A DNA stretch of 64,000 bases from Bog-756 sp963725395 (GCA_963725395.1 CAVRYH010000012.1:124001-188000), one strand, 5' to 3'; positions 28,924 to 38,236 are shown, counted from the first letter of the stretch. The notes: generated from the sequence alone by a model not told the origin. Program-made: numbers and translations.

Positions 28924-29943
28924 ATGGACATCAGCGCCTTTTGCACGCAGAGCCGAGTCCTGATCGTCGCCGGCAAGGGTGGGGTGGGTAAGACGACGAT
29001 GGTGGCAGCCCTCGCCCACCTGGCCGCCGGATCCGGCCTGTCGGTCCTGGTGGTCGAGCTCGAGGGTCGTTCGGGGGTGGCCACCGCCTTTGGGAGTGAC
29101 GACCAGCTCGGCTACGCAGGTTCGGTGCTCAGAGCCGCGGGGGCGACGCCGGCCGAGGAAGCCGACGACGACCATCCGGTGGCCGTCCCGCGCGGCACCG
29201 TGCGGGCGCGGACCATCACGCCGGACGACGCCCTGCTCGAGTACCTGGCCGACCACGGACTCAAACGGGTCTCCAAGCGCCTCATGTCGTCGGGAATCGT
29301 CGATCTGGTGGCCGGGGCCATCCCCGGCATCAGGGACATCCTCGTGCTCGGCAAGGTCAAACAGCTCGAGCGGGGGCGGGTGGCGGACCTGATCCTGGTC
29401 GACGCACCGGCGACCGGCCACACCATGACGTTCCTGTCGTCGGCCGGCGGCTTGCTGGATGCCGCACGCGGGGGTCCGATCCGCGCCCAGGCCGCCGACG
29501 TGGTCGAACTCCTGTCCGACCCCGACCGCTGTCAGGTCGCCCTGGTGACCCTACCCGAGGAGATGCCGGTCAACGAGGTGATCGAGGCGGCGTACCAGCT
29601 CGAGGACAAGGTGGGTATCGCCCTCGGCCCGGTCATCGTCAACTCCTGCTACCCGGTGCTCGACGGGCTCGAGATCGCCGCCGACGAGGCGGCCCGCACG
29701 GCCGGTGTCGAACTCGGGCCGGGGCTGGAGTCCGCCCTCGAGGAGGCGCGGCGGTTCCGCAACACCCGCCAGGCGCTCCAGGTCGAACAGCTCGACCGGT
29801 TGGCCCGGGAACTCCCGCTCCCCCAGCTGCGGGTCCCGTTCCTGTTCACCGACGCCATCGGCCCCGCCGAGCTCGATGTCTTGAGCGACGCCCTGGGCGA
29901 CGCGGTGAGCGCCCTCAGCAACCCGAGCGCGGTGCCGTCATGA
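28924..29943 (+). CDS. ArsA/GET3-family ATPase, first of pair
   Basis: SIMIBI-class ATPase of 339 residues. The deviant Walker A VAGKGGVGKTTM is near residues 16-27, and ILVDAPATGHTMTFL is the switch II-like segment. It resembles the first protein (Rv3679 type) of the paired actinobacterial anion-transporting ATPases, whose true role is not arsenic transport. ATG at 28924. The stop overlaps the next start (ATGA), so the two are translated together. Confidence 0.9.
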   Translation: MDISAFCTQSRVLIVAGKGGVGKTTMVAALAHLAAGSGLSVLVVELEGRSGVATAFGSDDQLGYAGSVLRAAGATPAEEADDDHPVAVPRGTVRARTITPDDALLEYLADHGLKRVSKRLMSSGIVDLVAGAIPGIRDILVLGKVKQLERGRVADLILVDAPATGHTMTFLSSAGGLLDAARGGPIRAQAADVVELLSDPDRCQVALVTLPEEMPVNEVIEAAYQLEDKVGIALGPVIVNSCYPVLDGLEIAADEAARTAGVELGPGLESALEEARRFRNTRQALQVEQLDRLARELPLPQLRVPFLFTDAIGPAELDVLSDALGDAVSALSNPSAVPS

Positions 29944-31091
29944 CCGGGACGCCGTCCAACGGATCGCGGAGGCCGGCGTCGGACGCCCCCACCACGATCG
30001 ACCAGGTCGTGAACGACAAGTCGATCATCATCTGCTGCGGATCGGGTGGCGTGGGAAAGACCACGACGGCGGCGGCGTTCGCACTGGAGGCGGCCCGCAG
30101 GGGCCGGGCGGCGTGCGTGGTGACCATCGACCCCGCCCGGCGGCTGGCCAACTCGCTCGGTCTGGACGACCTCACCAACCAGCCGACCCGGATCGAAGGC
30201 CCCTGGCCCGGTGAACTGCACGCCATGATGCTCGACCCCAAGGGGACCTTCGACGATCTCATCCAGCGCTACTCGGACTCGGCCCAACAGGTGGAGGACA
30301 TCAAGCGCAACCGCATCTATCGGAATCTCACCGGCACGCTCTCGGGCACCCAGGAGTACATGGCGATGGAGAAGCTCTACGAGTTGGTCGAGGAGGGTGG
30401 CTTCGACCTGGTGGTGGTCGACACCCCGCCCTCCCGCAACGCCCTCGACTTCCTCGACGCCCCCCGCCGGTTGACCCACTTCCTCGGCAACCGGGTGTTC
30501 CAGGCGCTGATGAAGCCCACCCGGGCCGGGCTCAAGTTCATGGGGGTGGCGGCCCAGGCGCTCCTACGCACCATCTCCAAGGTCGCCGGCGCGGACATCG
30601 TCCACGATGCCGTCGCCTTCTTCCAGGCCTTCGAGGGGATGGAGGAGGGGTTCCGGAACCGGGCCGACCGGGTACGCGAGCTGCTGGCCCAGCAGGACAC
30701 CGCCTTCGTGCTGGTGGCGTCCCCCCGTACGGACTCGGTCGACGAGGCTGTCCACTTCGCCGGCAAGCTCGCCGAGTCCGAGATGTCGGTCACCGCCCTG
30801 GTGGTCAACCGGGTGCAGCCACGCTTCGCCGACGACGACCAGCTGGCCCTGCTCGTCGGGGCCACCGGGCAGGGCCTGTCCACCCCGCTCGATCAGCTCG
30901 TCCAGAATCTCCGCGGCTACACGGCGGCCTCGGACCGGGAGGACCGGGCCACCGCCGACCTGGTGGCCAAGGTCACGCCGGCGCCCGTGTACCGGGTCCC
31001 GCTCCTGAACAGCGACGTCCACGACGTGGGTGGCCTCGGGACCATTGCCGACCTCTTGTTCGCCGACTCCGGGTCGGAGCCGGGCCGGTAG
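29940..31091 (+). CDS. ArsA/GET3-family ATPase, second of pair
   Basis: 383 residues, second partner (Rv3680 type). IICCGSGGVGKTTTAAAFA is the Walker A, VVTIDPARRLANSLGL follows, and LVVVDTPPSRNALDFLD is the switch II segment. Its start overlaps the end of the first ATPase. The pair probably forms a heterodimer, as described in mycobacteria. No arsenite pump gene is nearby, arguing against an arsenic role. Confidence 0.9.
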   Translation: MTGTPSNGSRRPASDAPTTIDQVVNDKSIIICCGSGGVGKTTTAAAFALEAARRGRAACVVTIDPARRLANSLGLDDLTNQPTRIEGPWPGELHAMMLDPKGTFDDLIQRYSDSAQQVEDIKRNRIYRNLTGTLSGTQEYMAMEKLYELVEEGGFDLVVVDTPPSRNALDFLDAPRRLTHFLGNRVFQALMKPTRAGLKFMGVAAQALLRTISKVAGADIVHDAVAFFQAFEGMEEGFRNRADRVRELLAQQDTAFVLVASPRTDSVDEAVHFAGKLAESEMSVTALVVNRVQPRFADDDQLALLVGATGQGLSTPLDQLVQNLRGYTAASDREDRATADLVAKVTPAPVYRVPLLNSDVHDVGGLGTIADLLFADSGSEPGR

Positions 31092-31135
31092 AACGACCAG
31101 CGGGCGACCGCCCCCGGGGGCGCTAACCTGGCGGC

Positions 31136-31570
31136 GTGCGCACCATCCTCGTCGCCAGCGACGCACCGTCGGTCAGGGCCGAGGTGGCGGCGATCGCCGG
31201 AACCCCGGACATCACCATCCGCGAGGCCCGTTCAGGACCAGCCGTCATGGCCGAGGTGGCCGAGTCGCTCCCCGACCTGGTGGTGGTCGACCTGCAGATG
31301 GGCAACATGGGGGGCATGGCGGTGTGCCTCGAACTGAGGTTGGAAGCCTCCTACGACAAGCTCGACCACGTGCCCGTGCTGATGCTGCTCGACCGGCGGC
31401 CCGACGTCTTCCTCGCCCGGCGATCCGGTGCCGAGGGGTGGGTGGTCAAGCCGCTCGATCCCATCCGGCTGCGCCGGGCCGTCACCGCACTGCTCGACGG
31501 TGGCACCTACTACGACGAGTCCTACCAACCCCTCTCCGTCGTGTCCTCGCCCGCACCTGTCGGCGCCTGA
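31136..31570 (+). CDS. Single-domain response regulator receiver protein
   Basis: 144 residues, only a receiver domain. The phospho-aspartate sits in LVVVDLQMGNMGG (D52), with the conserved lysine in GWVVKPLDP. The N-terminal acidic pair is reduced to a single aspartate (ILVASDAPS). No output domain and no histidine kinase in the window. GTG start at 31136. It precedes the CBS/CorC gene by about 30 bases, suggesting one transcript. Confidence 0.87.
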   Translation: MRTILVASDAPSVRAEVAAIAGTPDITIREARSGPAVMAEVAESLPDLVVVDLQMGNMGGMAVCLELRLEASYDKLDHVPVLMLLDRRPDVFLARRSGAEGWVVKPLDPIRLRRAVTALLDGGTYYDESYQPLSVVSSPAPVGA

Positions 31571-31601
31571 CGGCCCCGACCGAACAGACAGCGTCACCAG
31601 C

Positions 31602-32594
31602 GTGTCCGTGTTCCGACGTCACGAAGACGAGCCGTCCTCCTCGGACCGGAGCAACCGCGGTCCGGGTCTGCGCGGGCGCTCCCGTCGGACGTCCGCCGAT
31701 TCCTCCGCTCGGGCCGACAGTGGCGCGGACGCCCAGGAGGCGTTCATCGTCGAGGCCCTGTCGGACCTGCGGGACACGGTGGTGGCCGAGGTGATGACCC
31801 CCCGGGTGGATGTGGTCGCCCTCTCCATCCCGCTGACCGTCGATGCGGTCACCCAGGCGGTACGTGAGTCGGGGCACAGCTGCTACCCCGTGTGCGGCGA
31901 GAGCCTCGACGACCTGATCGGCGTCCTGTTCGTCAACGATCTGTTCCGGGCGGGCTGGAAGGTGACCGGCACCGACGAGCCCGCGGGCGAGGTTGCGTCG
32001 GCAGGGGGGGCGCAGGACACGGTGGCGGGACCCGACGCCCGCCCGTCTAATCCGGTCGCGCCGGATCCCATCGACATTTCGCGGCGGTTGCGCCAACCCT
32101 TCCTCGTCCCCGAGTCCCATCTCGTGCTCGACACGCTGGCCGAGATGCGCCGGCAACGTCGTGCCTTCGCCGTGGTCGTCGACGAGCACGGTGGGGTGGA
32201 GGGCGTGCTCACGGTCAAGGACCTCCTCGGCGCCCTCGTCGGCGATCTCCCCGACGAGTTCGACTCCGATGACGAACCCGACGTCGTCCGGGTCGACGGC
32301 AGTCGCTGGCTGGTCGACGGCCGGATGAACGTCGACGACGTCCGGGACCGGCTCGACATCAAATTGCCCGAGGGCGAGTACGTGACGCTCGGAGGGTTCC
32401 TGTTCGACGCCTTCGGACACATACCGGCCGAAGGCGAGTCCCTCCCCGTTGACGGGTGGGAGCTCCGGGTTACCGAGATGGACAAGCGTCGGATCGCCAA
32501 GGTGGTGGCCAAGAGGCTCGAGCCGCTCCCCTCTCGGCCGGCCGGCGGATCGTCGGACGGCGGGACGGGCACCCAGCGCGCCCCGGTCGGTTAG
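31602..32594 (+). CDS. CBS-pair protein with CorC/HlyC C-terminal domain
   Basis: 330 residues, soluble. A basic, serine-rich leader (1-45) is followed by a CBS pair: VVAEVMTPRVDVVALSI begins CBS1, and FLVPESHLVLDTLAEMRR with FAVVVDEHGGVEGVLTVKDL is CBS2. A 35-residue disordered insertion separates them (about 126-160). A transporter-associated CorC_HlyC domain closes it (WLVDGRMNVDDVRDRLDI; GYVTLGGF-like). There is no DUF21 membrane part, so it resembles CorC rather than a full CNNM transporter. The start could be GTG 31602 or 31608. Confidence 0.9.
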   Translation: MSVFRRHEDEPSSSDRSNRGPGLRGRSRRTSADSSARADSGADAQEAFIVEALSDLRDTVVAEVMTPRVDVVALSIPLTVDAVTQAVRESGHSCYPVCGESLDDLIGVLFVNDLFRAGWKVTGTDEPAGEVASAGGAQDTVAGPDARPSNPVAPDPIDISRRLRQPFLVPESHLVLDTLAEMRRQRRAFAVVVDEHGGVEGVLTVKDLLGALVGDLPDEFDSDDEPDVVRVDGSRWLVDGRMNVDDVRDRLDIKLPEGEYVTLGGFLFDAFGHIPAEGESLPVDGWELRVTEMDKRRIAKVVAKRLEPLPSRPAGGSSDGGTGTQRAPVG

Positions 32595-32714
32595 CCCGTC
32601 GCCAACGTCAACGGTCGAGCAATTCCCCGGAGCGGGGGATCCGCTGACCGGACCCGTCGGAGGTCGGGTAGGATCTCGCAGGTCAGGATCGGTGTATCCC
32701 CCCGATCCGTACGA

Positions 32715-32792
32715 CGGGCTGTGGCGCAGCTTGGTTAGCGCGCTGCGTTCGGGACGCAGAGGTCCCCGGTTCAAATCCGGGCAGCCCGACCA
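32715..32792 (+). tRNA. tRNA-Pro (anticodon CGG)
   Basis: Cloverleaf with acceptor stem CGGGCTG/CAGCCCG, D-arm GCGC-AGCTTGGTTA-GCGC, anticodon arm CTGCG-TTCGGGA-CGCAG (anticodon CGG) and T-arm CCCGG-TTCAAAT-CCGGG. The discriminator is A and the 3' CCA is encoded (32790-32792). Confidence 0.95.
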
Positions 32793-32847
32793 CTTCCGGT
32801 CGACCCCATGGGGTGGGCCGGCGGCTTGCAGTGCAAGGGTGTGTTCG

Positions 32848-32932
32848 TTCATCGAGAGGATCTGAGGGACCTGGCCCTGTGACGATCCGGCAACCTGCCT
32901 CACGGCAAGGTGCCAACGCCAGGAACGATGAG
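32848..32932 (+). promoter_or_regulatory. SAM-I-family riboswitch (probably SAM-I/IV variant)
   Basis: The core matches the S-box: GAGGGACCTGGCCCTGTGA, then CCGGCAACCTGCC and GGTGCCAACGCCAGG. P1 pairs TTCATCG (32848-32854) with CGATGAG (32926-32932). P2 pairs GGATC (32858) with GATCC (32884). P3 pairs TGCC with GGCA across a TCAC loop. The P4 helix of classical SAM-I is absent, as in the SAM-I/IV variant of actinobacteria. The Shine-Dalgarno AGGAGG (32931-32936) begins inside the 3' strand of P1, so ligand binding could block translation of the gene at 32941. Confidence 0.8.
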
Positions 32933-32940
32933 GAGGTCCC

Positions 32941-33555
32941 GTGTCCCTGGTGCTCGAGGTACCCGTGCTTCGAGGCGACCTCGTTCGCTTGGAGCCCCTT
33001 ACGTTGGACCACTCCCCAGATCTGTCGGCCGCCGCAGAAGAGGACCGCTCGACGTTCAGCCACACATGGGTCCCGCGCCGATCTGAAGTCAGCCGATACA
33101 TCGAACGACAGCTCCAGCAGACCCAATCGGGCAGGCTCACACCTCTTGCGCAGGTCCGGCTCGCCGACGATCGTGCCGTGGGTTGCACCGCATAGTGGGA
33201 CCCGAGGGCATGGCCCGGACGCCCCGGCGACCCATGTGCAGTGGAGATCGGCTGGACATGGCTGGCGGCGTCGGCTCAGGGCACGGGCATCAACGCCGAG
33301 GCAAAACTGCTGCATCTGGGGCATGCATTCGAGCAACTCGGTGTGGCCCGGGTCGACATCAAGACGGACGCTCGGAACGTTCGCTCTCGGAGGGCTATCG
33401 AGGCACTGGGTGCGACGTTCGAAGGCGTTCTGCGGAAGTCGTCGCCGTCATGGGCGCCGGGTGAGGAAGGCGAGCTCAGGGATTCGGGCGATGTACTCGT
33501 TCATTGACCTCGAGTGGCCGGATTGCGCCACCGCTCTTCGCCGTCGGGTTGACTC
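32941..33555 (+). pseudogene. GNAT-family N-acetyltransferase (RimJ/RimL type), disrupted
   Basis: The GTG at 32941 follows AGGAGG. The frame reads VLRGDLVRLEPLTLDHSPDL, then meets an in-frame TAG at 33193-33195 in GCTA-stop-WDPRAW, where relatives have tyrosine (a one-base change from TAC). Reading resumes in the same frame with the acetyl-CoA motif VEIGWTWLAASAQGTGINAEAKLL and NVRSRRAIEALGATFEGVLRK. A +1 shift near 33490 then moves it to MYSFIDLEWPD in another frame. So one nonsense codon and one frameshift separate it from an intact gene of about 205 residues. Placed directly under a SAM riboswitch, an unusual partner. Confidence 0.75.
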
Positions 33556-33664
33556 ATTCAAGAATGCTTACGCCAGCGCTGCGCTGTTCCCGGCGCGAGG
33601 TGACACCCTCAGCGCGACGACGACCGCACGCTTTCGCGGACCTACAGATCCGTCTGAGCGGCGC

Positions 33665-35374
33665 TCAACCAGGCTTGTTCGAACCGAACGATCCGACCCA
33701 GTCGTATCTGGCGTTGAGACCGTTCGAGCCGGGAGGTAGCGGTGTCAGTGGATCGAGCGCCGCCACTGACATCGGGTCTCCACCCGTTGTCCCCTTCTGA
33801 GCGGCCTGCGTCGGTAGCGTGTCGAGCGAAAGAGGTCCCGGTGGTGTGCCGTGTTGGACCCAGTCGATGAGGGGCGCCAGAAGGTCGGCGCCGGAGAGTG
33901 CCGGGTCCCCTCCGTCCAGACAGTGGTACTGCGCTGGGATCATGTAGAGGCGGGAGAATGTCTGGCTCGACTCGTAACCACCGGCCGAGTCGACCACCGC
34001 CTTGTAATAAGCCACCGTGCCGAAGGGTGGAACCGCTTGGTCGGCCCATCCCTGATAGATGATCAACTTTCCACCGTCTGCCGCGAACGACGAGAGGTCA
34101 GGACCCGTTGCGTCGTAGAGATCGGAGAGCGCTGTCAGCTCCTTGTAGCTCGACAGGCTGAAGTGGAATTGTGACAGGGAATACGAGCTGCCGGGATCCG
34201 TCCGGTACGCAAGGTAACGGAGGAAACTGACGGCGAACTGGTAGGTGAGCGTGTCGAGGGGCCAGTCCCGGTCACCTGACGGCTTGACGAACCAGGCCGA
34301 CCACCCCAGCTCGGAGCCGTAAGGCTCACCGCCCGGATAGAGGGACTGTCCGGCCGGGTCGCTGGGGCCGCGGTAGAGCGAGACCACGACCCGGACCTCC
34401 GCCGCCGTGAGACAGGCGTTGGTAGCTCGGCCATGGCACTCGATACTCGATGGGGAGAAATTGCAGGTCCGGGGATCGAGGACATATCCGCGGCCCTGGC
34501 CACATGCCCGCACCACCGCCGCATGGAGCGCAGGGAGTTTTTCCGAGGTGAGGATCTCTCCACCTCCGGGTCCGGTATTGACCCGGATGTTCCAACTTCC
34601 GACCTCACCGAGCAACTCGGACTGAATGTTTGCCGGTGCTCCGGCCAGAATTCCGTTGAAGTCGCGCGGATAGCGCTGCGCCTCGATGAGCGCTTCCCGG
34701 CCGCCGTCGGAGCAGCCGTCGAAGTACGAGTAGGTGGGTTCGCGGCCGTAGTAATCGGTGATGAGCGCCTTGGCCACGAGAGCCAGTTGGTGCTCAGACG
34801 TCGAGCCAAAGATTCGGCGAGCGTCGGCGTCGTCGGCCGCCCAGCGCGCGTCTGTGGTCGACGTCGTCACATGCCCCTCATTGTCGACCGCGATCGCCAC
34901 GGTGTTTCCGGTCACAGCCGGGCAGTCATCGGCTGCCGACGGTGTACGAGGGGCCAAGAAGCCGCAGAAGCCGCCGCACCCCTCCTGTACGTACTGACCC
35001 TGATAGGTAGACCGGGGCAGGCGGAGATCGAAGTAGAAATCGGTGCCGATCTCCCCGATCAGGTGGCAGTACTGGACACGGGAGAAGTCCGACAGTCGTG
35101 CCGAGAGGACCCGCACCCTCACACCCGTCGGCGAGACGAGGGGCTCCGAAGTGAGTTCACCACAGGTGCGGACAGGAACGATCACTGAGCTGCTCGGGGC
35201 AGCTGCGCCGGCGACACTTCCACCGATGACAGCAGCAGACCAGCTACTGACGGTGGCGAGCATCACGAGGAGAACGAGGTGGGCCAGCGTCCGACGGACG
35301 AAGGGCCACAGTCGGAGCCATGCCCGCCTTTCCCGATCGTTGCACACGACCGCCACGCCGTCTCCGCCGCGCAT
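33665..35374 (-). CDS. Secreted tannase/feruloyl esterase family protein
   Basis: Predicted extracellular esterase of aromatic esters. From ATG 35374 the protein has about 569 residues: a basic start, then a signal-peptide-like helix (TLAHLVLLVMLATVSSWSAAV). The tannase features are the nucleophile SYFDGCSDGGREALIEAQRYP with its adjacent cysteine, the acid-region KLIIYQGWADQAVPP, and the histidine in AQYHCLDGG whose neighbouring cysteine completes the CS-D-HC arrangement. A longer start at 35473 is open but adds non-family sequence. Confidence 0.87.
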   Translation of the reverse strand: MRGGDGVAVVCNDRERRAWLRLWPFVRRTLAHLVLLVMLATVSSWSAAVIGGSVAGAAAPSSSVIVPVRTCGELTSEPLVSPTGVRVRVLSARLSDFSRVQYCHLIGEIGTDFYFDLRLPRSTYQGQYVQEGCGGFCGFLAPRTPSAADDCPAVTGNTVAIAVDNEGHVTTSTTDARWAADDADARRIFGSTSEHQLALVAKALITDYYGREPTYSYFDGCSDGGREALIEAQRYPRDFNGILAGAPANIQSELLGEVGSWNIRVNTGPGGGEILTSEKLPALHAAVVRACGQGRGYVLDPRTCNFSPSSIECHGRATNACLTAAEVRVVVSLYRGPSDPAGQSLYPGGEPYGSELGWSAWFVKPSGDRDWPLDTLTYQFAVSFLRYLAYRTDPGSSYSLSQFHFSLSSYKELTALSDLYDATGPDLSSFAADGGKLIIYQGWADQAVPPFGTVAYYKAVVDSAGGYESSQTFSRLYMIPAQYHCLDGGDPALSGADLLAPLIDWVQHGTPPGPLSLDTLPTQAAQKGTTGGDPMSVAALDPLTPLPPGSNGLNARYDWVGSFGSNKPG

Positions 35375-35491
35375 GGCTACAACGTTACAGATTGCGCCGT
35401 GACGAACACCGAAAACATGCCGCGGACCGCTTCGGCCCCACCATCGGCGCCCTTCCACCTCGATCGAATACATCTGGCCGGGTCGGGTTAC

Positions 35492-37129
35492 TCAGGCTGA
35501 CACGTCCGCGGGGTCCTTCCTGCCGGCTACCGGCCGATCATGAGGAAGCTCCCTGGTGAAGCCCAGAGAGATGAGGGCGAGGAACGCCGCGGCCAGGAGC
35601 CCGGCCTTCAGCGACCGCAGCTGTGCCGATTCATAGTCATCGACCAGCGCCGCCGTCGACGCCTCATCCAACCCCGCCTCCTTCGCTGCGGCTTCCACCT
35701 GCGTCGAGGAGGCAAAGTTCGTGTTCGAACCCGCGGCCACACCGACCTGGGCCGAGACATCGGCACTGATGCGGGGATCGTGTTCGACGTTGGAAATGAA
35801 GGTGCTGGTCAGTCCCATCAGGACGATGGCGCCGATGAGTGCCACTCCCAGCGACGAGCCGAGCTGTTGTCCGGTGTATTGGAGCCCGCCGGCCTCGCTC
35901 CGTCCCGATTCTTCGACCGAAGACTGGACCACGTTGCCCAGTTGGGACACCATCAGGCCCATCCCGATGCCGAGGACAGCCATCCCGATGGCGAATCCAG
36001 CGTCGAAGAGTGTGGGCTTGATCGTCGAAAGCAGGATGAGCGCGCCGCTCATGGTCACCACTAACCCGGTGCGGACGATGGTCCGGACGGGGAAGCGGTT
36101 CGACAGCCTCGACCCGATCGCCGAGGTGACCAACATCGTGATCGAGACGGGCAGCATCTTGATCCCGGTCTCCAAGGCGTTGAGGCCGAGGACCAGTTGG
36201 AGGTAGAGCGGCACGACGAAGAAGATGCCCATGAGGATCAGGTTCTGGCTGAACAGCCCGATCAATCCCGATCGCACCGGAGGGATCCGCGCCAGGGAGA
36301 GGTGGACGAGTGGGTCGAGATTCAAGCTTTCCCGGTGGCGTTGCCAGGCCACGAATGCCCAGATCAGGACGCCTCCCGCGGCGATGACGAAGAGGGTGAG
36401 CGAGAACCCGAAGATCGTGATCGGTGAGTTCTTGGGCTTGAGCCAGCCCCACGTGCTCGACTGCAGCACCCCGTAGACGAAGACCCCAAGGCCGGAAGCC
36501 GAGAGCACCGAACCGACCACATCGAGTCTCGGGGCGGGACCCGGACGTTCAGCGTCGCCGACCTTGGGGGTCATGACCAGGATGAACGCCACGATGATGA
36601 CCTCACCGACGAAGACGATCCGCCACGTCACCTCGGTGGTCGCCCAACCGCCCAGGATGGGGCCGACCGCGATTCCGGCTCCAGCGACTCCACCGATGAT
36701 CGCATAGGCGACCTTGCGACGGGAACCTTCGAAGTTGCCGGCGATGAGGGCGGCGAGCGCGGGGAGGACTAGGGCGGCACCGATACCTTCGAGTATCGAC
36801 CACCCGAGCGCAAGGGCCGCCACCGACTGCGAGGCGGCGGTCAGCGCCGAGCCGCAGGCGTAGATGATCAGGCCGATCACGAACGCCCGGCGACGGCCGA
36901 TCATGTCGCCGATCTTGGCCCCCGTGAGGATCAGCATGGCCATCACCAAGCAGTAGAGGGTGATGACGCCCTGGATCGTCGTGACGGTGGTGTTGAAGTC
37001 CTTGGTGAGCGCGCTTATCGAGACGTTCATCACCGACTGGTCGAGGACCATCACGAACTGAGCAGTGGCGAGCGCCACCAGGGCGAGCCAGCCCTTCTTC
37101 GTCGAGGTCGCTGTCAGTGCGTCCGTCAC
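35492..37129 (-). CDS. MFS drug exporter, DHA2 (EmrB/QacA) family
   Basis: Proton-driven multidrug exporter with about 14 membrane helices (545 residues). Helix 1 carries the DHA motif ATAQFVMVLDQSVMNVSISAL. Motif A appears as GAKIGDMIGRRRAFVIG, and motif C as AGIAVGPILGGWATTEVTWR. I prefer GTG 37129 because GGAGGA lies 8 bases upstream. ATG 37153 would place that ribosome site inside the gene. Confidence 0.9.
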   Translation of the reverse strand: MTDALTATSTKKGWLALVALATAQFVMVLDQSVMNVSISALTKDFNTTVTTIQGVITLYCLVMAMLILTGAKIGDMIGRRRAFVIGLIIYACGSALTAASQSVAALALGWSILEGIGAALVLPALAALIAGNFEGSRRKVAYAIIGGVAGAGIAVGPILGGWATTEVTWRIVFVGEVIIVAFILVMTPKVGDAERPGPAPRLDVVGSVLSASGLGVFVYGVLQSSTWGWLKPKNSPITIFGFSLTLFVIAAGGVLIWAFVAWQRHRESLNLDPLVHLSLARIPPVRSGLIGLFSQNLILMGIFFVVPLYLQLVLGLNALETGIKMLPVSITMLVTSAIGSRLSNRFPVRTIVRTGLVVTMSGALILLSTIKPTLFDAGFAIGMAVLGIGMGLMVSQLGNVVQSSVEESGRSEAGGLQYTGQQLGSSLGVALIGAIVLMGLTSTFISNVEHDPRISADVSAQVGVAAGSNTNFASSTQVEAAAKEAGLDEASTAALVDDYESAQLRSLKAGLLAAAFLALISLGFTRELPHDRPVAGRKDPADVSA

Positions 37130-37284
37130 CTTCACACTCCTCCGAGCTGCCATTCGCCAGTGAGTCTCCACTATGGCACCGGCGCCCGCCAGCACCATTG
37201 ACCGGGTGAGCCCGGCGTGCACCGGGAAGAGACCCAGCTCATCGGGCGCCTGGGGTGGGCGATCGGTCGGACAATCGCGACCGG

Positions 37285-37511
37285 GTGATCGATCCGATCA
37301 TCCTCACGATCGCCACACAGCTCGGCTGGATCCTCTACTGGATCACTCTGCCTTTCGTCATCGCGGGTTGTGTCGAGCTGGGGCTCCGGTCGCGACGCCG
37401 CCTGGTAGTCCTCCTCGTGCCGGTCGCCGTTGTCGTCGTCAACGTTGCCATCACCTACGAAAGCGGCGACGCGTGGCCGGGTGCGCCCCGTTGCCGGAGG
37501 GAGGGACGTAA
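37285..37511 (+). pseudogene. Remnant of a membrane protein (possible glycosyltransferase C-terminus)
   Basis: A short stretch (PIILTIATQLGWILYWITLPFV, then RRLVVLLVPVAVVVVNVAITY) forms two membrane helices and looks like the C-terminal end of a polytopic glycosyltransferase or similar protein. After ITYESGD the frame stays open to 37977 but turns into arginine-rich sequence without family character. Called a remnant; identity is uncertain. Confidence 0.35.
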
Positions 37512-37930
37512 TGGTGGATCGGTGGTGGCGTGCGCAGAGCGGTCGACCGTGCTGCCCGGCTGGGCGACTGCTGGTATGGGAGCGCCGACACGGCCGGCCG
37601 GGACATCGAGCTCTATCGAGAGGCGTGCGCCCGACGTGGTCGCCAACCCGTCCGTATCCCCATTCGTAAGCATGCGTTCATCCCGAGAGCCGGGCGGAGG
37701 CCGAAAAGGTGGGCGACGCCCTGGTCGCCGACGGCTACCGGGGGTTCGAGCGGGAGGCCGTCGTCTACGGCGACCCCGACAGCGTTGCCGAGCAGCGTTA
37801 CGTCTTCGGAGATCTGGGATTCACGGACATCATCATCCGGACCATGTCGCCGCTGCCGCCCGAGATCGGAGCCGAGGCCGCCTCCCGGTCCGTCGAACTG
37901 GCCGGCGCCGTACGCTCCCTGCTCGCCTGA
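37512..37930 (+). pseudogene. Remnant of an LLM-class (luciferase-like) flavin oxidoreductase
   Basis: Directly after a TAA, WWIGGGVRRAVDRAARLGDCWYG matches the conserved late barrel segment of F420- or FMN-dependent luciferase-like enzymes. The remainder (ELYREACARRGR, then after a frame change near 37684 ESRAEAEKVGDALV and the C-terminal FGDLGFTDIIIRTMSPLP) completes the family C-terminus. Only about 140 of the usual 300 residues remain and the frame change looks like a one-base loss, so this is real decay. The 37931-38236 stretch after it shows no gene. Confidence 0.7.
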
Positions 37931-38236
37931 TCCGGGTCGTCATCCATCTGGGACGTCCCGTGGCCACGTGGTCATGAGATGGACGACGGAGGACGCGACC
38001 GCGACGGTCGACACCGCAGCGGTCTACGGTGACCGGCGACCGCAGGGCCTGTTCGCCAGACCTGGTGGCGTGCCGCCCGTGAAGCCCTCGGCCCCTGCCG
38101 GACGGGATCCCCGTCCACTCGGGTGACAACCACAGCACCAGGCGGTACCGTGACGTTGCACCGGTGCGTCTCCGAGACCGGTGTCGTTTGCAGGAGTGTG
38201 AACTGGTGGCCCGGGGAAGTATCTCCGAGGGGGGCG

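Noticed and set aside
28924..31091. Arsenic resistance operon
   Set aside because: The ATPases belong to the paired actinobacterial group, and no arsB, arsC or metal-binding ArsR is beside them.
31482..33188. 568-codon minus-strand frame covering the CorC gene, tRNA-Pro and riboswitch
   Set aside because: It runs through a tRNA and a riboswitch and has no family character.
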